This document shows positions 1 to 9,529 of a DNA stretch of 41,343 nt, piece after piece; positions within the stretch are counted from its first letter, which is position 1, and the number at the start of each line of letters is the position of its first letter. The stretch comes from Roseofilum reptotaenium CS-1145. Its GTDB lineage: Bacteria; Cyanobacteriota; Cyanobacteriia; Cyanobacteriales; Desertifilaceae. Under the pieces are notes generated by a model. The model saw only the letters and a list, made by a program, of their open reading frames with translations, had not been told where the DNA came from and made no database searches. The position numbers and the translations under genes were made by a program. Location: positions 1 to 41,343 of the forward strand of contig NZ_JAQMUE010000026.1 of NCBI RefSeq assembly GCF_028330985.1. The letters run 5' to 3'.

Positions 1-327
1 ATCTAAATAATTTCCTAGGTCTAAGGACTCCTCTTTTGCTACGGCTTTGTCTAGAGATATTGCCCCTTCCTCGGGCATAACTAAGGCGTAACCACTACCA
101 TAGCGCTCCAAGCTTAGGGGAACGACAATACCGGTGGAGTTCAGGTTTTTAGAAATGACATACTGGTTGCGGAACTGCACCAGTTCGCTAAAACTGGGGT
201 AGGAGTTGCGTAACAATTTGATCACGACGTTTAGGGAGTCGGATAGGCGGGTTCCTTGATAGACTAGGGTTCGTTCTCCTTCATATATGTTTTGTCCAAT
301 TTGATAGCCGGGAAGTGTTGGAGTCAT
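1..327 (-). CDS. N-terminus of serine/threonine kinase (multidomain sensor kinase type), cut by window edge
   Basis: The reverse strand reads 109 codons from the ATG at 327 to the window edge with no stop. The product begins MTPTLPGYQIGQNIYEGERT, and VVIKLLR (Lys38) matches the ATP-anchoring lysine of a protein kinase N-lobe. The phrase YPSFSELVQFRNQY is characteristic of the very large cyanobacterial proteins that join a Ser/Thr kinase, an AAA-type ATPase, a GAF domain and a histidine kinase. Only the start of the kinase domain is visible, so the downstream domains are inferred. The gene points out of the window and follows two other two-component genes on the same strand. A short relic of a similar gene start lies just upstream at 376-456. 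Confidence 0.8.
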   Translation of the reverse strand, partial: MTPTLPGYQIGQNIYEGERTLVYQGTRLSDSLNVVIKLLRNSYPSFSELVQFRNQYVISKNLNSTGIVVPLSLERYGSGYALVMPEEGAISLDKAVAKEESLDLGNYLD

Positions 328-375
328 TGGTCTAGTCTTTATTAGGGATAGCGATCGCCAAAGAAGACCTTTGTT

Positions 376-456
376 CTATTCAGAAGTATAGTTTACTTCT
401 GTTGTTGGTACGGGTCTGTTTTGCCTAATTTGATAACCAGGTAACTTCAAGACCAT
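376..456 (-). pseudogene. 26-codon remnant of a second kinase gene start
   Basis: Between the partial kinase gene and the histidine kinase, the minus strand encodes a 26-residue ORF beginning MVLKLPGYQIRQN. It repeats the opening of the neighbouring kinase (LPGYQIGQN), then loses similarity and stops at a TAG. It is best read as the left-over 5' end of a tandem paralogue that was deleted. The short open frame is probably not a functional gene. Confidence 0.55.
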
Positions 457-576
457 TTGTCTATGTACTTTTGGCGGAATTTAGATTATAGCCTTTATAT
501 TAGATTCAAGTAGAGATCGCGATCGCTCCTTCATGGTGATGCGATTCCTCCTATCTTGCAGAAGAGTCTATAACCT

Positions 577-598
577 GGTTTTGGCGATCGCCAAAACC
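577..598. repeat. 22-bp perfect palindrome centred on a HIP1 octamer
   Basis: A perfect 22-bp inverted repeat with GGCGATCGCC at its centre and GGTTTT/AAAACC arms lies 3 bp downstream of the stop of the minus-strand histidine kinase gene. HIP1 octamers are common in cyanobacterial genomes. Here the self-complementary arms extend well beyond the octamer, so an RNA copy could fold as a stem and act as a weak terminator or mRNA 3' end. No T-run follows it. Confidence 0.5.
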
Positions 599-601
599 TA
601 T

Positions 602-1990
602 CTACTTCTTATTTTTTGTATTATTTGATACAGGAATGGAGATCGTAAACTCAGTTCCTTTACCCAATTCTGATATGAAAGCTATAGTTCCACCATGTTT
701 TTCTTGGACAATTTTGTAGGCGATCGCCAGTCCCAAACCCGTACCTTTTCCCACCGCTTTAGTCGTAAATCCTTGCTCGAATATTTTCGCTTTCACCTCT
801 TCTGGCATTCCCCTACCATTATCCGCAATTTTAACAACGATACATTTTTTATCTTGACCAAATTTCGTACTGATAGTAATGCAATTGGGTTGTGTTTCTA
901 TTTCTGTAAATGCTTTTCCTGCATTGCTTTCATCCAAGGCATCAATAGCATTAGACAAAAGATTCATAAAGACTTGATTGATGGGGCCAACATAACAGTT
1001 CACTTCAGGAATATCGCCATAGTTTTTCACGATCTCAATAGCGGGTCGTTCTTCATTAGCTTTCAGCCGATATTTGAGAATTAAGAGAGTGCTATCTAGA
1101 CCCTCATGGAGATTGAATTTAACTTTTTCACCGGCATCACTGCGAGAAAAAGTTCGCAACGACGTACTAATATTTTGAATGCGATCGCATCCCGTTTGCA
1201 TTGATTCAATTAGTTTGGGAAAATCTTCCCGAATAAAATCAGGATCAAACTCTTCAATCTCGTCCAGAACTGACTCAGGAGGGGACGTATTTTCTTGATA
1301 GAGAGCCAGAATTTCAAGTAAGTCTTGCAAATAGTCTTGTGCAGCCCCGATATTCCCACCAATAAAACCGAGAGGATTATTGATTTCGTGGGCGACTCCT
1401 GCCACCAATTGACCTAATGTAGCCATTTTTTCACCTTGGACTAATTGCAGTTGGGCTTCTTGAAGCTGCTCCAAGCGTCGGCACAATTCTTGGTTGGTCT
1501 GTCCCAATTGTTCATTCATCTGTTGCAGTAGTACATTTTGTTCCGCTAATTTTAGATCTTGAAGTTCATTTTTTTGCTGTAATTCCTGTTGTAGGCGGTG
1601 CAAAGAGAGATGGGTTTTTACCCTCGCCCAAACCTCTTCCGCCTGAAATGGCTTAGTGATATAATCAACTCCACCGACTTCAAAGGCCTTTAATTTGTCT
1701 AGCACCTCATCAAAAGCACTGACAAAAATCACAGGAATATCTCGCGTTCTTTCATCCTCTTTGAGGTGCTGACAGACTTGGTAGCCATCCATCTCTGGCA
1801 TGGAAATATCCAGTAATATCAGGTCTGGATAGTCTAAATGAATGCCTTGGAGGGCTAATTTACCGCTCGGAATGGGTCTAATGGTATATCCTTTCTCTGA
1901 TAACAAACCCATCAATAGTTGTAAGTTAGCGGGACTATCATCAATAATTAAGATATTGCCTGAATCGCCGTTCATTTGCTCACTATTCAT
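602..1990 (-). CDS. Response regulator receiver-histidine kinase hybrid
   Basis: A 462-residue soluble signalling protein. The N-terminal receiver domain (about 12-128) has the acidic pair DD, phospho-acceptor Asp61 in LLDISMP and Lys113 in KPF. A coiled coil follows at about 130-190. The histidine kinase core then has His201 in AHEINNPL, an N-box [10 protein letters not shown], a G1 box DNGRGMP and a G2 box GTGLGLAI. The HEINNPL phosphorylation box is typical of kinases that sit behind an N-terminal receiver in cyanobacteria. There are no membrane segments, so input must come through the receiver or the coil. It starts 11 bp after the permease-kinase gene on the same strand and is probably its operon partner, perhaps receiving phosphate from it. 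Confidence 0.9.
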   Translation of the reverse strand: MNSEQMNGDSGNILIIDDSPANLQLLMGLLSEKGYTIRPIPSGKLALQGIHLDYPDLILLDISMPEMDGYQVCQHLKEDERTRDIPVIFVSAFDEVLDKLKAFEVGGVDYITKPFQAEEVWARVKTHLSLHRLQQELQQKNELQDLKLAEQNVLLQQMNEQLGQTNQELCRRLEQLQEAQLQLVQGEKMATLGQLVAGVAHEINNPLGFIGGNIGAAQDYLQDLLEILALYQENTSPPESVLDEIEEFDPDFIREDFPKLIESMQTGCDRIQNISTSLRTFSRSDAGEKVKFNLHEGLDSTLLILKYRLKANEERPAIEIVKNYGDIPEVNCYVGPINQVFMNLLSNAIDALDESNAGKAFTEIETQPNCITISTKFGQDKKCIVVKIADNGRGMPEEVKAKIFEQGFTTKAVGKGTGLGLAIAYKIVQEKHGGTIAFISELGKGTEFTISIPVSNNTKNKK

Positions 1991-2001
1991 AGAGGTTGAT
2001 A

Positions 2002-5000
2002 TTATTCGGTCAGTAAATTTAGAATTTTCTGATAGTCAAAGCGATCGCAACATGCTTTGATCGCCTGAGCTAAAGCGGGATCGTCAGCAGCAATCTCGTC
2101 TAGAACAATGGCCAACAGCTTCAGATTGCCCGTGAGTAACAATTCCTGCAATTGTTGCCGAAGAGTCTCTGGGAGTTCCATCAACGCTTCGCGGGTTAAT
2201 GTATTTTCTGTGGAAGTTGCACTGGAAGTGTCAATTTCTTCTAGGCCTTCATAAACATACCGCACCCCTAAATGTTTCTGTATAGCCTCAAGGATTTCTT
2301 CTTGTCGAAATGGTTTGCGTAAAAAGTCATCGCAGCCAGCAGAGACAACCACTGCTCTCTCTTCTTCTAAGACACTAGCAGTGAGGGCAATAATCACCGT
2401 ATTTTGTCCTTGAATCGTCGCTTTGATGCGCCGTGTTGCTTCGTATCCATCCAGAACTGGCATCCTCATATCCATCCAAATCAAGTGCGGTTCCCAACTG
2501 TGCCAATTTTCTATGGCTTCTTTGCCATTGCTGGCTTCTTTAAGTTCAAACCCCAAGGGAGATAGCAATTGGTTTAATAACTTACGATTCAAAGGCTTGT
2601 CATCGACCAGTAAAATCCGGTAGCGAGGTTGACCGGGTTCGAGGGCGATAACATGCCGTTTGGGTCTGCGCTCTTCGACTTGGTCTCGTTCTATAGGAAT
2701 AGCATTGATATCGAATTGAAAGACTGTGCCTTTTCCAACTTGGGATTGAACCGTTAGCTCACCTCCCATCAATTGCACAAAGGAACGGCTGATCGTTAGG
2801 CCTAATCCGGTTCCCTCTTGGGACTTTTTGCCGCTGGTGGTTTGGGAAAATGCTTCAAAGAGCTGGTCTAATTCTTGTTCTGCAATTCCAGCTCCGGTAT
2901 CTTCTACTTCAAAAATCAGTTTAATCTGGGTATCGGAGTAGATGGGACTAGGTGCGACTCTCACCGATACTCCTCCCGTTTCTGTAAATTTAATAGCATT
3001 GTTAATCAAGTTAATCAGAATTTGGCGCACTTTGAGTTCATCGGTACAAATATACCGGGTTAAATCCGGCTCCCACGCTACTGCTAAGTTGAGTCCTTTT
3101 GCCTCTGCTTTCAAGTGTAGTAAATCTTCTATATCGGAGAGTAAGCGGTACAGATCAAAATTCTTGGGATTCAGAGTGGTTCGTCCAGCTTCAATTTTCG
3201 AGAGGTCGAGAACATTGTTAATCAACGTTAGCAAATGTTCTCCACTACGGTTGATAATGCTAACGTTTTCCTGCTGTTCTTCTGGCAGGGTTTGGGAGCG
3301 AATCATCAGTTGGGAAAAACCAAGAATGGCATTGAGGGGCGTTCTCAGTTCGTGACTCATGCTGGCAATAAAGTTGCTTTTTGCAGCGCTGGCAGTATCG
3401 GCTTTTTCTTTGGCAAGTTGGAGTTCGGCAGTGCGTTCTTGAACTCTCAATTCTAATTGTTGCGCTTGCTCTCTGAGTTGGGACTCTGATTTTCGTAGGG
3501 CGGCTTCAGCTTGTTTTTGTTCAGTAATATCGCGCAGAATAATGACATTTTCTTCAAAAAAGTTGTGGGTTAATTCTGAGGTGGACATTTCTAGGACGAT
3601 CGCCCGTTCCCCCAAGATTAATTGCTGTTCGCTCAGTCGCGGCCAACTTTCTACAGTATCCGGCAAATTTCTTAAATAGTCTTTGAGGGGGCGGCCGATC
3701 AGGTCGCGTCTATCGGTTTCAAATAATGCAGTCATGGCTGGGTTAACCTGGCGAATAACTCCCAGGCGGTCAATCGCTCCGATGGCATCTTGGGCAATGG
3801 TAAATAAAAGTTCCGCTTGTTCTCTGGCTTCGGCAATTCTAGCAACTTGAGGTAAGCTCGTCCAACAGGCGATCGCTACTCCTACAAATCCCACCGTTAA
3901 GATAACAATCACTAGCACGCTATTTCGGATCTCTGGGGGTAGCCAGTGGAATCGAGAACTCATCGACCAACCGAGTGCTGCTGCCCCGCAAACGAGAAAG
4001 ATCAATACCGAGACTTGAAGCCCAACAAAATCATTAAAATCTCCGGCTGGCCTCATTTGATAGCGCTTGTTCCACCAAGTGGGCTGAAAAATGGGCAGTT
4101 TTAAGGACCATTGATCGATCGCGCGATCGGCTAAAATCAGTACGATGGGGATAGCTAAACCGACACAAAAATCAGTCACGCTCCAAGCCAAACCGCCAAC
4201 CACCAGCACCAGGGTTTCGATTATTAGAAAACCGAGAGACCACCACGGCCAAAGCACTTCCGGCTTTTCACGATTGAGCCATAGTCCCAGATGAAGCACC
4301 ATCATGGAAACGAGATAGCCAATTCCGGTGATCGAGATAATCCGCAAAACATTTCCCCAAATTAAACAAGCAATGCTAATGATTAGTGTGGCAGTGAGGG
4401 CAGGGCCTAAAACACCTCGACGGGACACCACGCCAAATACTGGGGCAATATAGTCATCAAGAGCAAGTTGGTAGAGAACCCTGGCACTTAGGGCGACTGT
4501 GGTGGCACAACTGAGCAAAGAGGCAAAGGCAATAAGCAATACAATTAATACGGTAGCCGAGTCTCCCCAAAAGGCCTGAGCGCTTTGGATCAAGTTGACC
4601 AGAGCATCGTCTCCGAATGTGCGATCGCTATCCAATCTCATCACAACCCAAGAGCCGCCAATATAGACAATGGGTAATAGTCCAGCAGTCAGTTTCAGAT
4701 AGTGGAGTGCTGAACTGGGTTGGCGACTATCAGCAATAAAGGCCGTTGCACCTTCACTGGCATAAACAGCATAGACCGCGACTAAATACCATTTTGCCCA
4801 TTCTACTGGAGCAAAGGGAGACCAGCGATCGGGGAAAAAGCCTGGACTGTCCGGAGACAGAACTAACCACCCCAATCCCTGAATCGCAAAAACTAGGAGG
4901 AAGCCGATCGCCGGCAGCATAAAGATCAGGTGTAGAATGGCTAGGGCGCGGTTGCCACTGAACGCTAAGATAAAGGCAATTAAGGTAAAGCCAATATTGA

Positions 5001-5421
5001 GAGCTGTATTGGGGATCTCAATGCTATAGGGCGTTAGGAGCGCTGCAATTAAATCCGTCAAAACAATAGCATTAATGGGAATCAGAGCTGCCCAACTAAT
5101 GAAGTAACCACTAGCTGCATATAAACCCAAACCTGGATAAGGCTTTAGCAAGCGGGTTGCGTAGTTGGATGTGCCGCCCGACATCTCCGGCCAATAACTG
5201 CCCAACCGAGCTAATTGGAGATTGAGTAAGATCGCCACAATCACAGCAGGCAACCAAACCCATAGTGCTTGAGGGCCCAAAGCATAATGCATTCCAATCA
5301 CTGTTCCCGGCCAGACTAATAATCCCGTGAGGCTAAATCCAAAATCTTCTAAGCGACTAAAACTACGAGTTAGCCGCATGGTTAGTTTCTGATGTTGATG
5401 TTGGGCGACTAAGCGGGACAT
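2002..5421 (-). CDS. APC-type permease fused to PAS-histidine kinase-receiver
   Basis: A 1139-residue protein. Residues 1-525 hold about 12-14 hydrophobic helices with the look of an amino acid/polyamine (APC) permease, including GGTSNYATR near 82-90. A PAS domain follows (about 535-635, ending ILRDITEQK), then a coil. The kinase core has His690 in MSHELRTPLN, an N-box LINLINNAI, a G1 box DTGAGIAE and a G2 box GTGLGLTIS. A C-terminal receiver has Asp984 in WMDMRMP and Lys1036 in RKPF. A further acidic helical tail of about 85 residues follows. The transporter part probably senses its substrate, by analogy with the transporter-kinase CbrA, which uses a different transporter family. The substrate is unknown. 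An alternative start at Met15 is possible. Confidence 0.9.
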   Translation of the reverse strand: MSRLVAQHQHQKLTMRLTRSFSRLEDFGFSLTGLLVWPGTVIGMHYALGPQALWVWLPAVIVAILLNLQLARLGSYWPEMSGGTSNYATRLLKPYPGLGLYAASGYFISWAALIPINAIVLTDLIAALLTPYSIEIPNTALNIGFTLIAFILAFSGNRALAILHLIFMLPAIGFLLVFAIQGLGWLVLSPDSPGFFPDRWSPFAPVEWAKWYLVAVYAVYASEGATAFIADSRQPSSALHYLKLTAGLLPIVYIGGSWVVMRLDSDRTFGDDALVNLIQSAQAFWGDSATVLIVLLIAFASLLSCATTVALSARVLYQLALDDYIAPVFGVVSRRGVLGPALTATLIISIACLIWGNVLRIISITGIGYLVSMMVLHLGLWLNREKPEVLWPWWSLGFLIIETLVLVVGGLAWSVTDFCVGLAIPIVLILADRAIDQWSLKLPIFQPTWWNKRYQMRPAGDFNDFVGLQVSVLIFLVCGAAALGWSMSSRFHWLPPEIRNSVLVIVILTVGFVGVAIACWTSLPQVARIAEAREQAELLFTIAQDAIGAIDRLGVIRQVNPAMTALFETDRRDLIGRPLKDYLRNLPDTVESWPRLSEQQLILGERAIVLEMSTSELTHNFFEENVIILRDITEQKQAEAALRKSESQLREQAQQLELRVQERTAELQLAKEKADTASAAKSNFIASMSHELRTPLNAILGFSQLMIRSQTLPEEQQENVSIINRSGEHLLTLINNVLDLSKIEAGRTTLNPKNFDLYRLLSDIEDLLHLKAEAKGLNLAVAWEPDLTRYICTDELKVRQILINLINNAIKFTETGGVSVRVAPSPIYSDTQIKLIFEVEDTGAGIAEQELDQLFEAFSQTTSGKKSQEGTGLGLTISRSFVQLMGGELTVQSQVGKGTVFQFDINAIPIERDQVEERRPKRHVIALEPGQPRYRILLVDDKPLNRKLLNQLLSPLGFELKEASNGKEAIENWHSWEPHLIWMDMRMPVLDGYEATRRIKATIQGQNTVIIALTASVLEEERAVVVSAGCDDFLRKPFRQEEILEAIQKHLGVRYVYEGLEEIDTSSATSTENTLTREALMELPETLRQQLQELLLTGNLKLLAIVLDEIAADDPALAQAIKACCDRFDYQKILNLLTE

Positions 5422-5780
5422 AGGCTAGAGTAGCAATTATTTTAGTTTCCCAGAAGTAAATAAATACTTGAATCTGGATCGGGTCAATCTGCTGACTATG
5501 GATGGATTCACCAGCTAGCAGCCAGTAGGATAGCGAATCGACTTTTCTCCCATAGTTGCTCTAACTCTTTTTACTCCCTAGCATCTAGCTCAGTCAAGAT
5601 ATAGCATTTTCCCTTGGTAATAGGTTATGGAGATGACAGGGAAGGGAGTTTGATTACTATCGGCGATCGCCTTTAGGATAATTGTGTTAGCTTAATCTGA
5701 AGTTTCTGTTCACTCTTCGACCTACCCAGTCGGAAAAAAAACTCTATTTTTTTATTCAATAACTTAAGAGGACTAAACCC
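5422..5780. other. Intergenic region between divergent genes
   Basis: This 359-bp stretch separates the permease-kinase gene (minus) from the TauE-like gene (plus), so it should contain both promoters. It holds one HIP1 site near 5661 and runs of A and T near 5734-5755. I found no convincing ORF, RNA gene or operator. Confidence 0.5.
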
Positions 5781-6779
5781 TTGACTCCCCCTAATAAGAT
5801 CTCTGTTCGCAAAGGCACAGTCACGATCTGTATCGCCCTTACAGTTTGGACAATCTGGTTAAGCTTACTCGGTATCAATCGAGCTATTTCTTATGTTATG
5901 GAGTATTGGGAAATTGCTTTAACGATGATCTTTGGATCGGCAGTTTCTGGAGGAACAAGTCTGGGAGGAGCAGCAGTTATTTTTCCTGTATTTACTAAGG
6001 TTTTACATATTGACCCCTCAGAGGCTAAAATATTTTCCTTAGCCATTCAAAGTATCGGCATAACAGCCGCCGCCATAGGGATCGTCTTGACCGGCATTCG
6101 AGTCGATTGGCGGGTTATTTGTTGGGGCAGTATTGGAGGTCTAATCGGTATGGTTTTCGGTGCAATTTTATTAGCCCCTGTTTTGCCTCCAGATGTAATA
6201 AAAATGTCATTTACAGTTCTACTTGCTAGTTTTGGGATTACATTATTAGCCTTAAACCGATTACCGAGAGAAGTCCATCTAGGGATGCCAATCTGGACGG
6301 CAAATGAGCGAATCATCTGGCTACTCGCTGGAACTATGGGCGGAATCATTAGTAGTCTAGTCGGTAGTGGAATTAATATATTTTGTTTTTCTGTGATGGT
6401 GATTCTCTTTCGATTTTGCGAAAGAGTTGCTACGCCAACTTCTGTAATTTTGATGGCCACAAATGCTGTTTTTGGATTTGCGTTTTATGCCTGGATATTG
6501 AATGATTTTATAGAGCCTGTTCGGAGTTACTGGTTGGCAGCAATTCCTGTGGTTGTGGTCGGCGCTCCTCTGGGGGCAATATTATCTTCTCTCTTAACTC
6601 GGCAAACTCTTGCTAATATAGTAATTGGCTTGATTTCGCTAGAAATCATCAGTTCTTTATTACTGGTGGAGATGACTTCACTCGCTATCTATTCTAGCTT
6701 AATTGCTATGATGTTTTTTTCGGGTCTGAATTACTGGATGTACCGGACTAATATCTATAGTAAGGAATCAGTTGATTAG
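5781..6779 (+). CDS. TauE/SafE family membrane permease
   Basis: A 332-residue integral membrane protein with about 8 hydrophobic helices. The duplicated motif pattern GSAVSGGTSLGGAAVIFPV (first half) and GTMGGIISSLVGSGINIF (second half) is the internal repeat of the TauE/SafE (DUF81) sulfite/anion exporter family. The start is a TTG, supported by AGAGGA at 5767-5772 with an 8-nt spacer. No ATG occurs until Met40, inside the hydrophobic region. Family members export sulfite, sulfoacetate or other small organic anions. The substrate cannot be read from the sequence. It appears to be a single-gene unit. Confidence 0.85.
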   Translation: MTPPNKISVRKGTVTICIALTVWTIWLSLLGINRAISYVMEYWEIALTMIFGSAVSGGTSLGGAAVIFPVFTKVLHIDPSEAKIFSLAIQSIGITAAAIGIVLTGIRVDWRVICWGSIGGLIGMVFGAILLAPVLPPDVIKMSFTVLLASFGITLLALNRLPREVHLGMPIWTANERIIWLLAGTMGGIISSLVGSGINIFCFSVMVILFRFCERVATPTSVILMATNAVFGFAFYAWILNDFIEPVRSYWLAAIPVVVVGAPLGAILSSLLTRQTLANIVIGLISLEIISSLLLVEMTSLAIYSSLIAMMFFSGLNYWMYRTNIYSKESVD

Positions 6780-6865
6780 GACAGTTGGGTTATGTTTTGA
6801 GGCAATAGGGTTAGAGTTTATATGAAATCGATCGTAAAAAAGAAAAGATATTCGAGATTCAATCT

Positions 6866-8251
6866 ATGACTACTGAATTAACTAAAGGTGCACGATTTAA
6901 TCTGTCCCAAAACTATCCCGATCTACAAAAAATCCAGATAGCAGTGGGTTGGAGAACTACAGAGTCGGGATATGATATTGATGGTTCAGCGTTTATGTTA
7001 GGGGCAAATGGATTGATTCCTGCCGAAGAATATTTTGTATTTTATAATAATCCCCGATCGCCCGATCGCGCTTTGCAACGACTAGAAGATTCTCGAGAAG
7101 GTCGGCAAAGCTTTATGCTTGATTTGAGTCAAATTAGCCCGGTGATTACTGAACTGGTGTTTGTCGTTACTATTCATGAAGGAGTGGAGAAAAACCAAAG
7201 TTTTTGTTACATTGACCAAGCCTTTATGGCGATCTCCAATCCCCAAACCCAGGAAGAATTAGCCCGTTATGCTTTAACTGAGGCATTTACCTCAGAAACC
7301 GCTCTAGAATTTGGTCGCATTTATCAAAAAGGAGGACAATGGCGTTTTCATGCCCTGGGTCAAGGGTATGATTCTGGATTACAAGGCTTTTTAGACCAAT
7401 ATCATCAAGAAAGAGCAACCCCACCCGCTCGTGTTCCTGTTGCCCCCGAACCCATCCGCAGAGCAAAAGCGGTTGAATTAGAGAAAAAATTGGAAAAGGA
7501 AGCGCCTCTGTTATTCGATTTAGTCAAAAAAGCCGATATTTCTTTGCAAAAGGCAAATTTAACTGACCATCAAGCGCAAGTTGCCCTCTGTTTAGATGTT
7601 TCTGGTTCTATGTACTCACTCTATCACTCCGGTAAAATTCAACGGTTGGCGGAAAAAATATTAGCCCTCGGTTGTCGGTTTGATGATGATGGAGCGATTA
7701 AGATTTTCTTGTTTGCCGGAAATTCCCAGGATATGGGTGAGATGACGGTCGAGAACTTCCATAATTTTATCGGTCAAGCTCAAAATCAATATCGAGGTTC
7801 AGGAGGAACTAACTATTCTCCCGCATTGCAAGCCATTAGAAATACTTATTTTCCTGATGCGAGAGGTGCAAATCGGCGATCGCCATTTAAGGCTAATGTA
7901 CCAGTTTACGTGATGTTTGTCACCGATGGGCGACCGTTCGATCGTGACCCGTCCGAACAACAGTTAAAATGGTCATCCTATGAGCCGATTTTCTGGCAAT
8001 TTATGGCGATTGGGAAATCGAGTAAAGATGTCACATCGAAGCGTGGGGGCATTTTAGGCTTTTTGAGCGGTGGCAGTCAATTTGAGTTTTTAGAAAATTT
8101 GGATGATTTGGAGGGACGATATATCGATAATGCAGATTTCTTCAGTGTAGAAGATCCAGAGGCGATCGCCGACCAAGAGCTGTACGATCTACTGATGACA
8201 GAATATCCCAACTGGCTCAAAACTGCCCGCGATCGAGGTTTACTACCCTAG
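6866..8251 (+). CDS. TerD-domain/von Willebrand A-domain fusion (TerF-like)
   Basis: A 461-residue cytoplasmic protein. Residues 1-190 form a TerD domain, with [11 protein letters not shown] at the start and the acidic calcium-binding segment GYDIDGSAF (35-43). After a charged linker, a von Willebrand A domain begins near 235, with the metal-ion site DVSGS (244-248), a later GGTNYSPAL loop and FVTDGRPFD. The combination matches TerF/TerD-vWA proteins of tellurite-resistance-type stress systems, thought to be calcium-dependent scaffolds in membrane or envelope stress responses. No other ter gene is visible nearby. Its TAG stop overlaps by one base the GTG start of the next gene, so the two are probably co-transcribed. 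Confidence 0.85.
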   Translation: MTTELTKGARFNLSQNYPDLQKIQIAVGWRTTESGYDIDGSAFMLGANGLIPAEEYFVFYNNPRSPDRALQRLEDSREGRQSFMLDLSQISPVITELVFVVTIHEGVEKNQSFCYIDQAFMAISNPQTQEELARYALTEAFTSETALEFGRIYQKGGQWRFHALGQGYDSGLQGFLDQYHQERATPPARVPVAPEPIRRAKAVELEKKLEKEAPLLFDLVKKADISLQKANLTDHQAQVALCLDVSGSMYSLYHSGKIQRLAEKILALGCRFDDDGAIKIFLFAGNSQDMGEMTVENFHNFIGQAQNQYRGSGGTNYSPALQAIRNTYFPDARGANRRSPFKANVPVYVMFVTDGRPFDRDPSEQQLKWSSYEPIFWQFMAIGKSSKDVTSKRGGILGFLSGGSQFEFLENLDDLEGRYIDNADFFSVEDPEAIADQELYDLLMTEYPNWLKTARDRGLLP

Positions 8252-8883
8252 TGATGCCCATGAAATCTGCTTCTAGCGGCGATCGGCCTCAGCGCTATCT
8301 CCTGTTTTACAAACCTTACAATGTTCTCTGTCAATTCACGGATAATAATCCCCATACCCAAGGCAAATCAGCCAGGAAAACCCTGAAGGATTATATACCT
8401 ATTCCTGGTGTTTATCCCGTAGGCAGATTAGACCGGGATAGTGAAGGGTTGCTGCTCTTAACTAATGATGGCATTCTACAGCATCGTCTCTCTGACCCAC
8501 GCTATCGCCATCCGCGCACCTACTGGGTACAAGTAGAACGCATTCCTGACGACCAAGACTTAAATCCCCTGCGTCAAGGCATCAAGCTCAAAGACGGTAA
8601 AACTCGGCCTGCCCAAGTACAAATTATCCCTGAACCGAATCTTCCAGAACGCAATCCACCGATTCGCCACCGGAAAACCGTCCCCACATCTTGGTTGGAA
8701 ATAACACTCACAGAAGGACGAAATCGTCAGGTACGGCGGATGACAGCAGCGGTAGGATATCCGACATTAAGATTAGTGCGGGTTTCCTTAGCAGGGTTAG
8801 GATTAGGAGCTTTAAACCCTGGCCAATGGCGCGATTTGACCCCGGAAGAAGTGGGCAATATAGCAAGGAGCTGGTTAAGTTAG
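8251..8883 (+). CDS. rluE: RluE-type 23S rRNA pseudouridine synthase
   Basis: A 210-residue member of the RsuA/RluB/E/F family. The catalytic loop [17 protein letters not shown] holds the nucleophilic Asp (GRLD), and the C-terminal signature [17 protein letters not shown] is typical of the family. There is no N-terminal S4 domain, as in RluE, which modifies U2457 of E. coli 23S rRNA. The start may be the GTG at 8251 (overlapping the upstream TAG) or the ATGs at 8254 or 8260; the difference is at most three residues. Confidence 0.85.
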   Translation: MMPMKSASSGDRPQRYLLFYKPYNVLCQFTDNNPHTQGKSARKTLKDYIPIPGVYPVGRLDRDSEGLLLLTNDGILQHRLSDPRYRHPRTYWVQVERIPDDQDLNPLRQGIKLKDGKTRPAQVQIIPEPNLPERNPPIRHRKTVPTSWLEITLTEGRNRQVRRMTAAVGYPTLRLVRVSLAGLGLGALNPGQWRDLTPEEVGNIARSWLS

Positions 8884-8918
8884 GACAGCTAAATTGTGGT
8901 TTTAGGGAACAGGCAATA

Positions 8919-8936
8919 GAAAATGTCTTCATTTTC
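8919..8936 (+). terminator. Hairpin after rluE-like gene
   Basis: GAAAATG and CATTTTC form a 7-bp stem with a 4-nt loop, followed by a pyrimidine-rich tail (CCCTTCTTTTG). It lies 36 bp after the rluE-like stop and could end that transcript. The 240 bp from here to the next gene show no other supported feature. Confidence 0.45.
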
Positions 8937-9176
8937 CCTTCTTTTGCTATACAAAATCAGTGGGCAGAAAGCACAAACAACCAGAAATGCTAATTTGTTG
9001 ATTTAGGAATGACGAAATTAATGGCTGCTCGCAAAGCGAAAGAAAAATTTGTTGTTGCAATTAAAAGATTTACGAACCCTTGGGCGATCGCTGATTTAAG
9101 AATAAGTTTTGGGTCAATATTTGATTGAGACTGAAGTGTCAGAAACAGCGCTCTTAGGGAAGCGGAGCAGTGCAGT

Positions 9177-9383
9177 TTAATCTACCACTCGTAGACGACC
9201 TTGGCGTAATCCTTCAAATACTCGATCGATTTGGCGTTGATCGGCAAAACTTAGGGCATCTTTAGATAACAATAATCTCATAAAACCCTCTTGATCGGCG
9301 CGAGAAATTTGGCGAGTTTCAAAAATTCGCTCTATAATTTGCTCAAGATTTACTGTTGATGGACTAGCTAAACTCGTTTTCAT
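9177..9383 (-). CDS. Small conserved cyanobacterial protein, function unknown
   Basis: A 68-residue protein with no membrane segment and no cysteines. It is mostly helical, with two similar charged helices (LEQIIERIFETRQISRADQ and FADQRQIDRVFEGLRQG) and a conserved-looking end GRLRVVD. I recognise the pattern from short unnamed cyanobacterial proteins but know of no function. It is a single-gene unit in antisense orientation to its neighbours. Confidence 0.65.
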   Translation of the reverse strand: MKTSLASPSTVNLEQIIERIFETRQISRADQEGFMRLLLSKDALSFADQRQIDRVFEGLRQGRLRVVD

Positions 9384-9529
9384 CTCAATTCTATTGGTAA
9401 ATAGGAAACTTAAGAGGATTAGATCGCACAGTCAGATTGAAGAACAGGCGACATACTCCTGGAGATGCGAAAGAAACCTTTTAGTTAAATTATACTGGAT
9501 TTTAGAAAATAGTGCAGGCAGGTCAAGGG

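Noticed and set aside
9009-9128. 39-codon plus-strand ORF between the rluE-like gene and 9177
   Set aside because: Lysine-rich with no recognisable motif and no clear ribosome site; chance ORF is likely.
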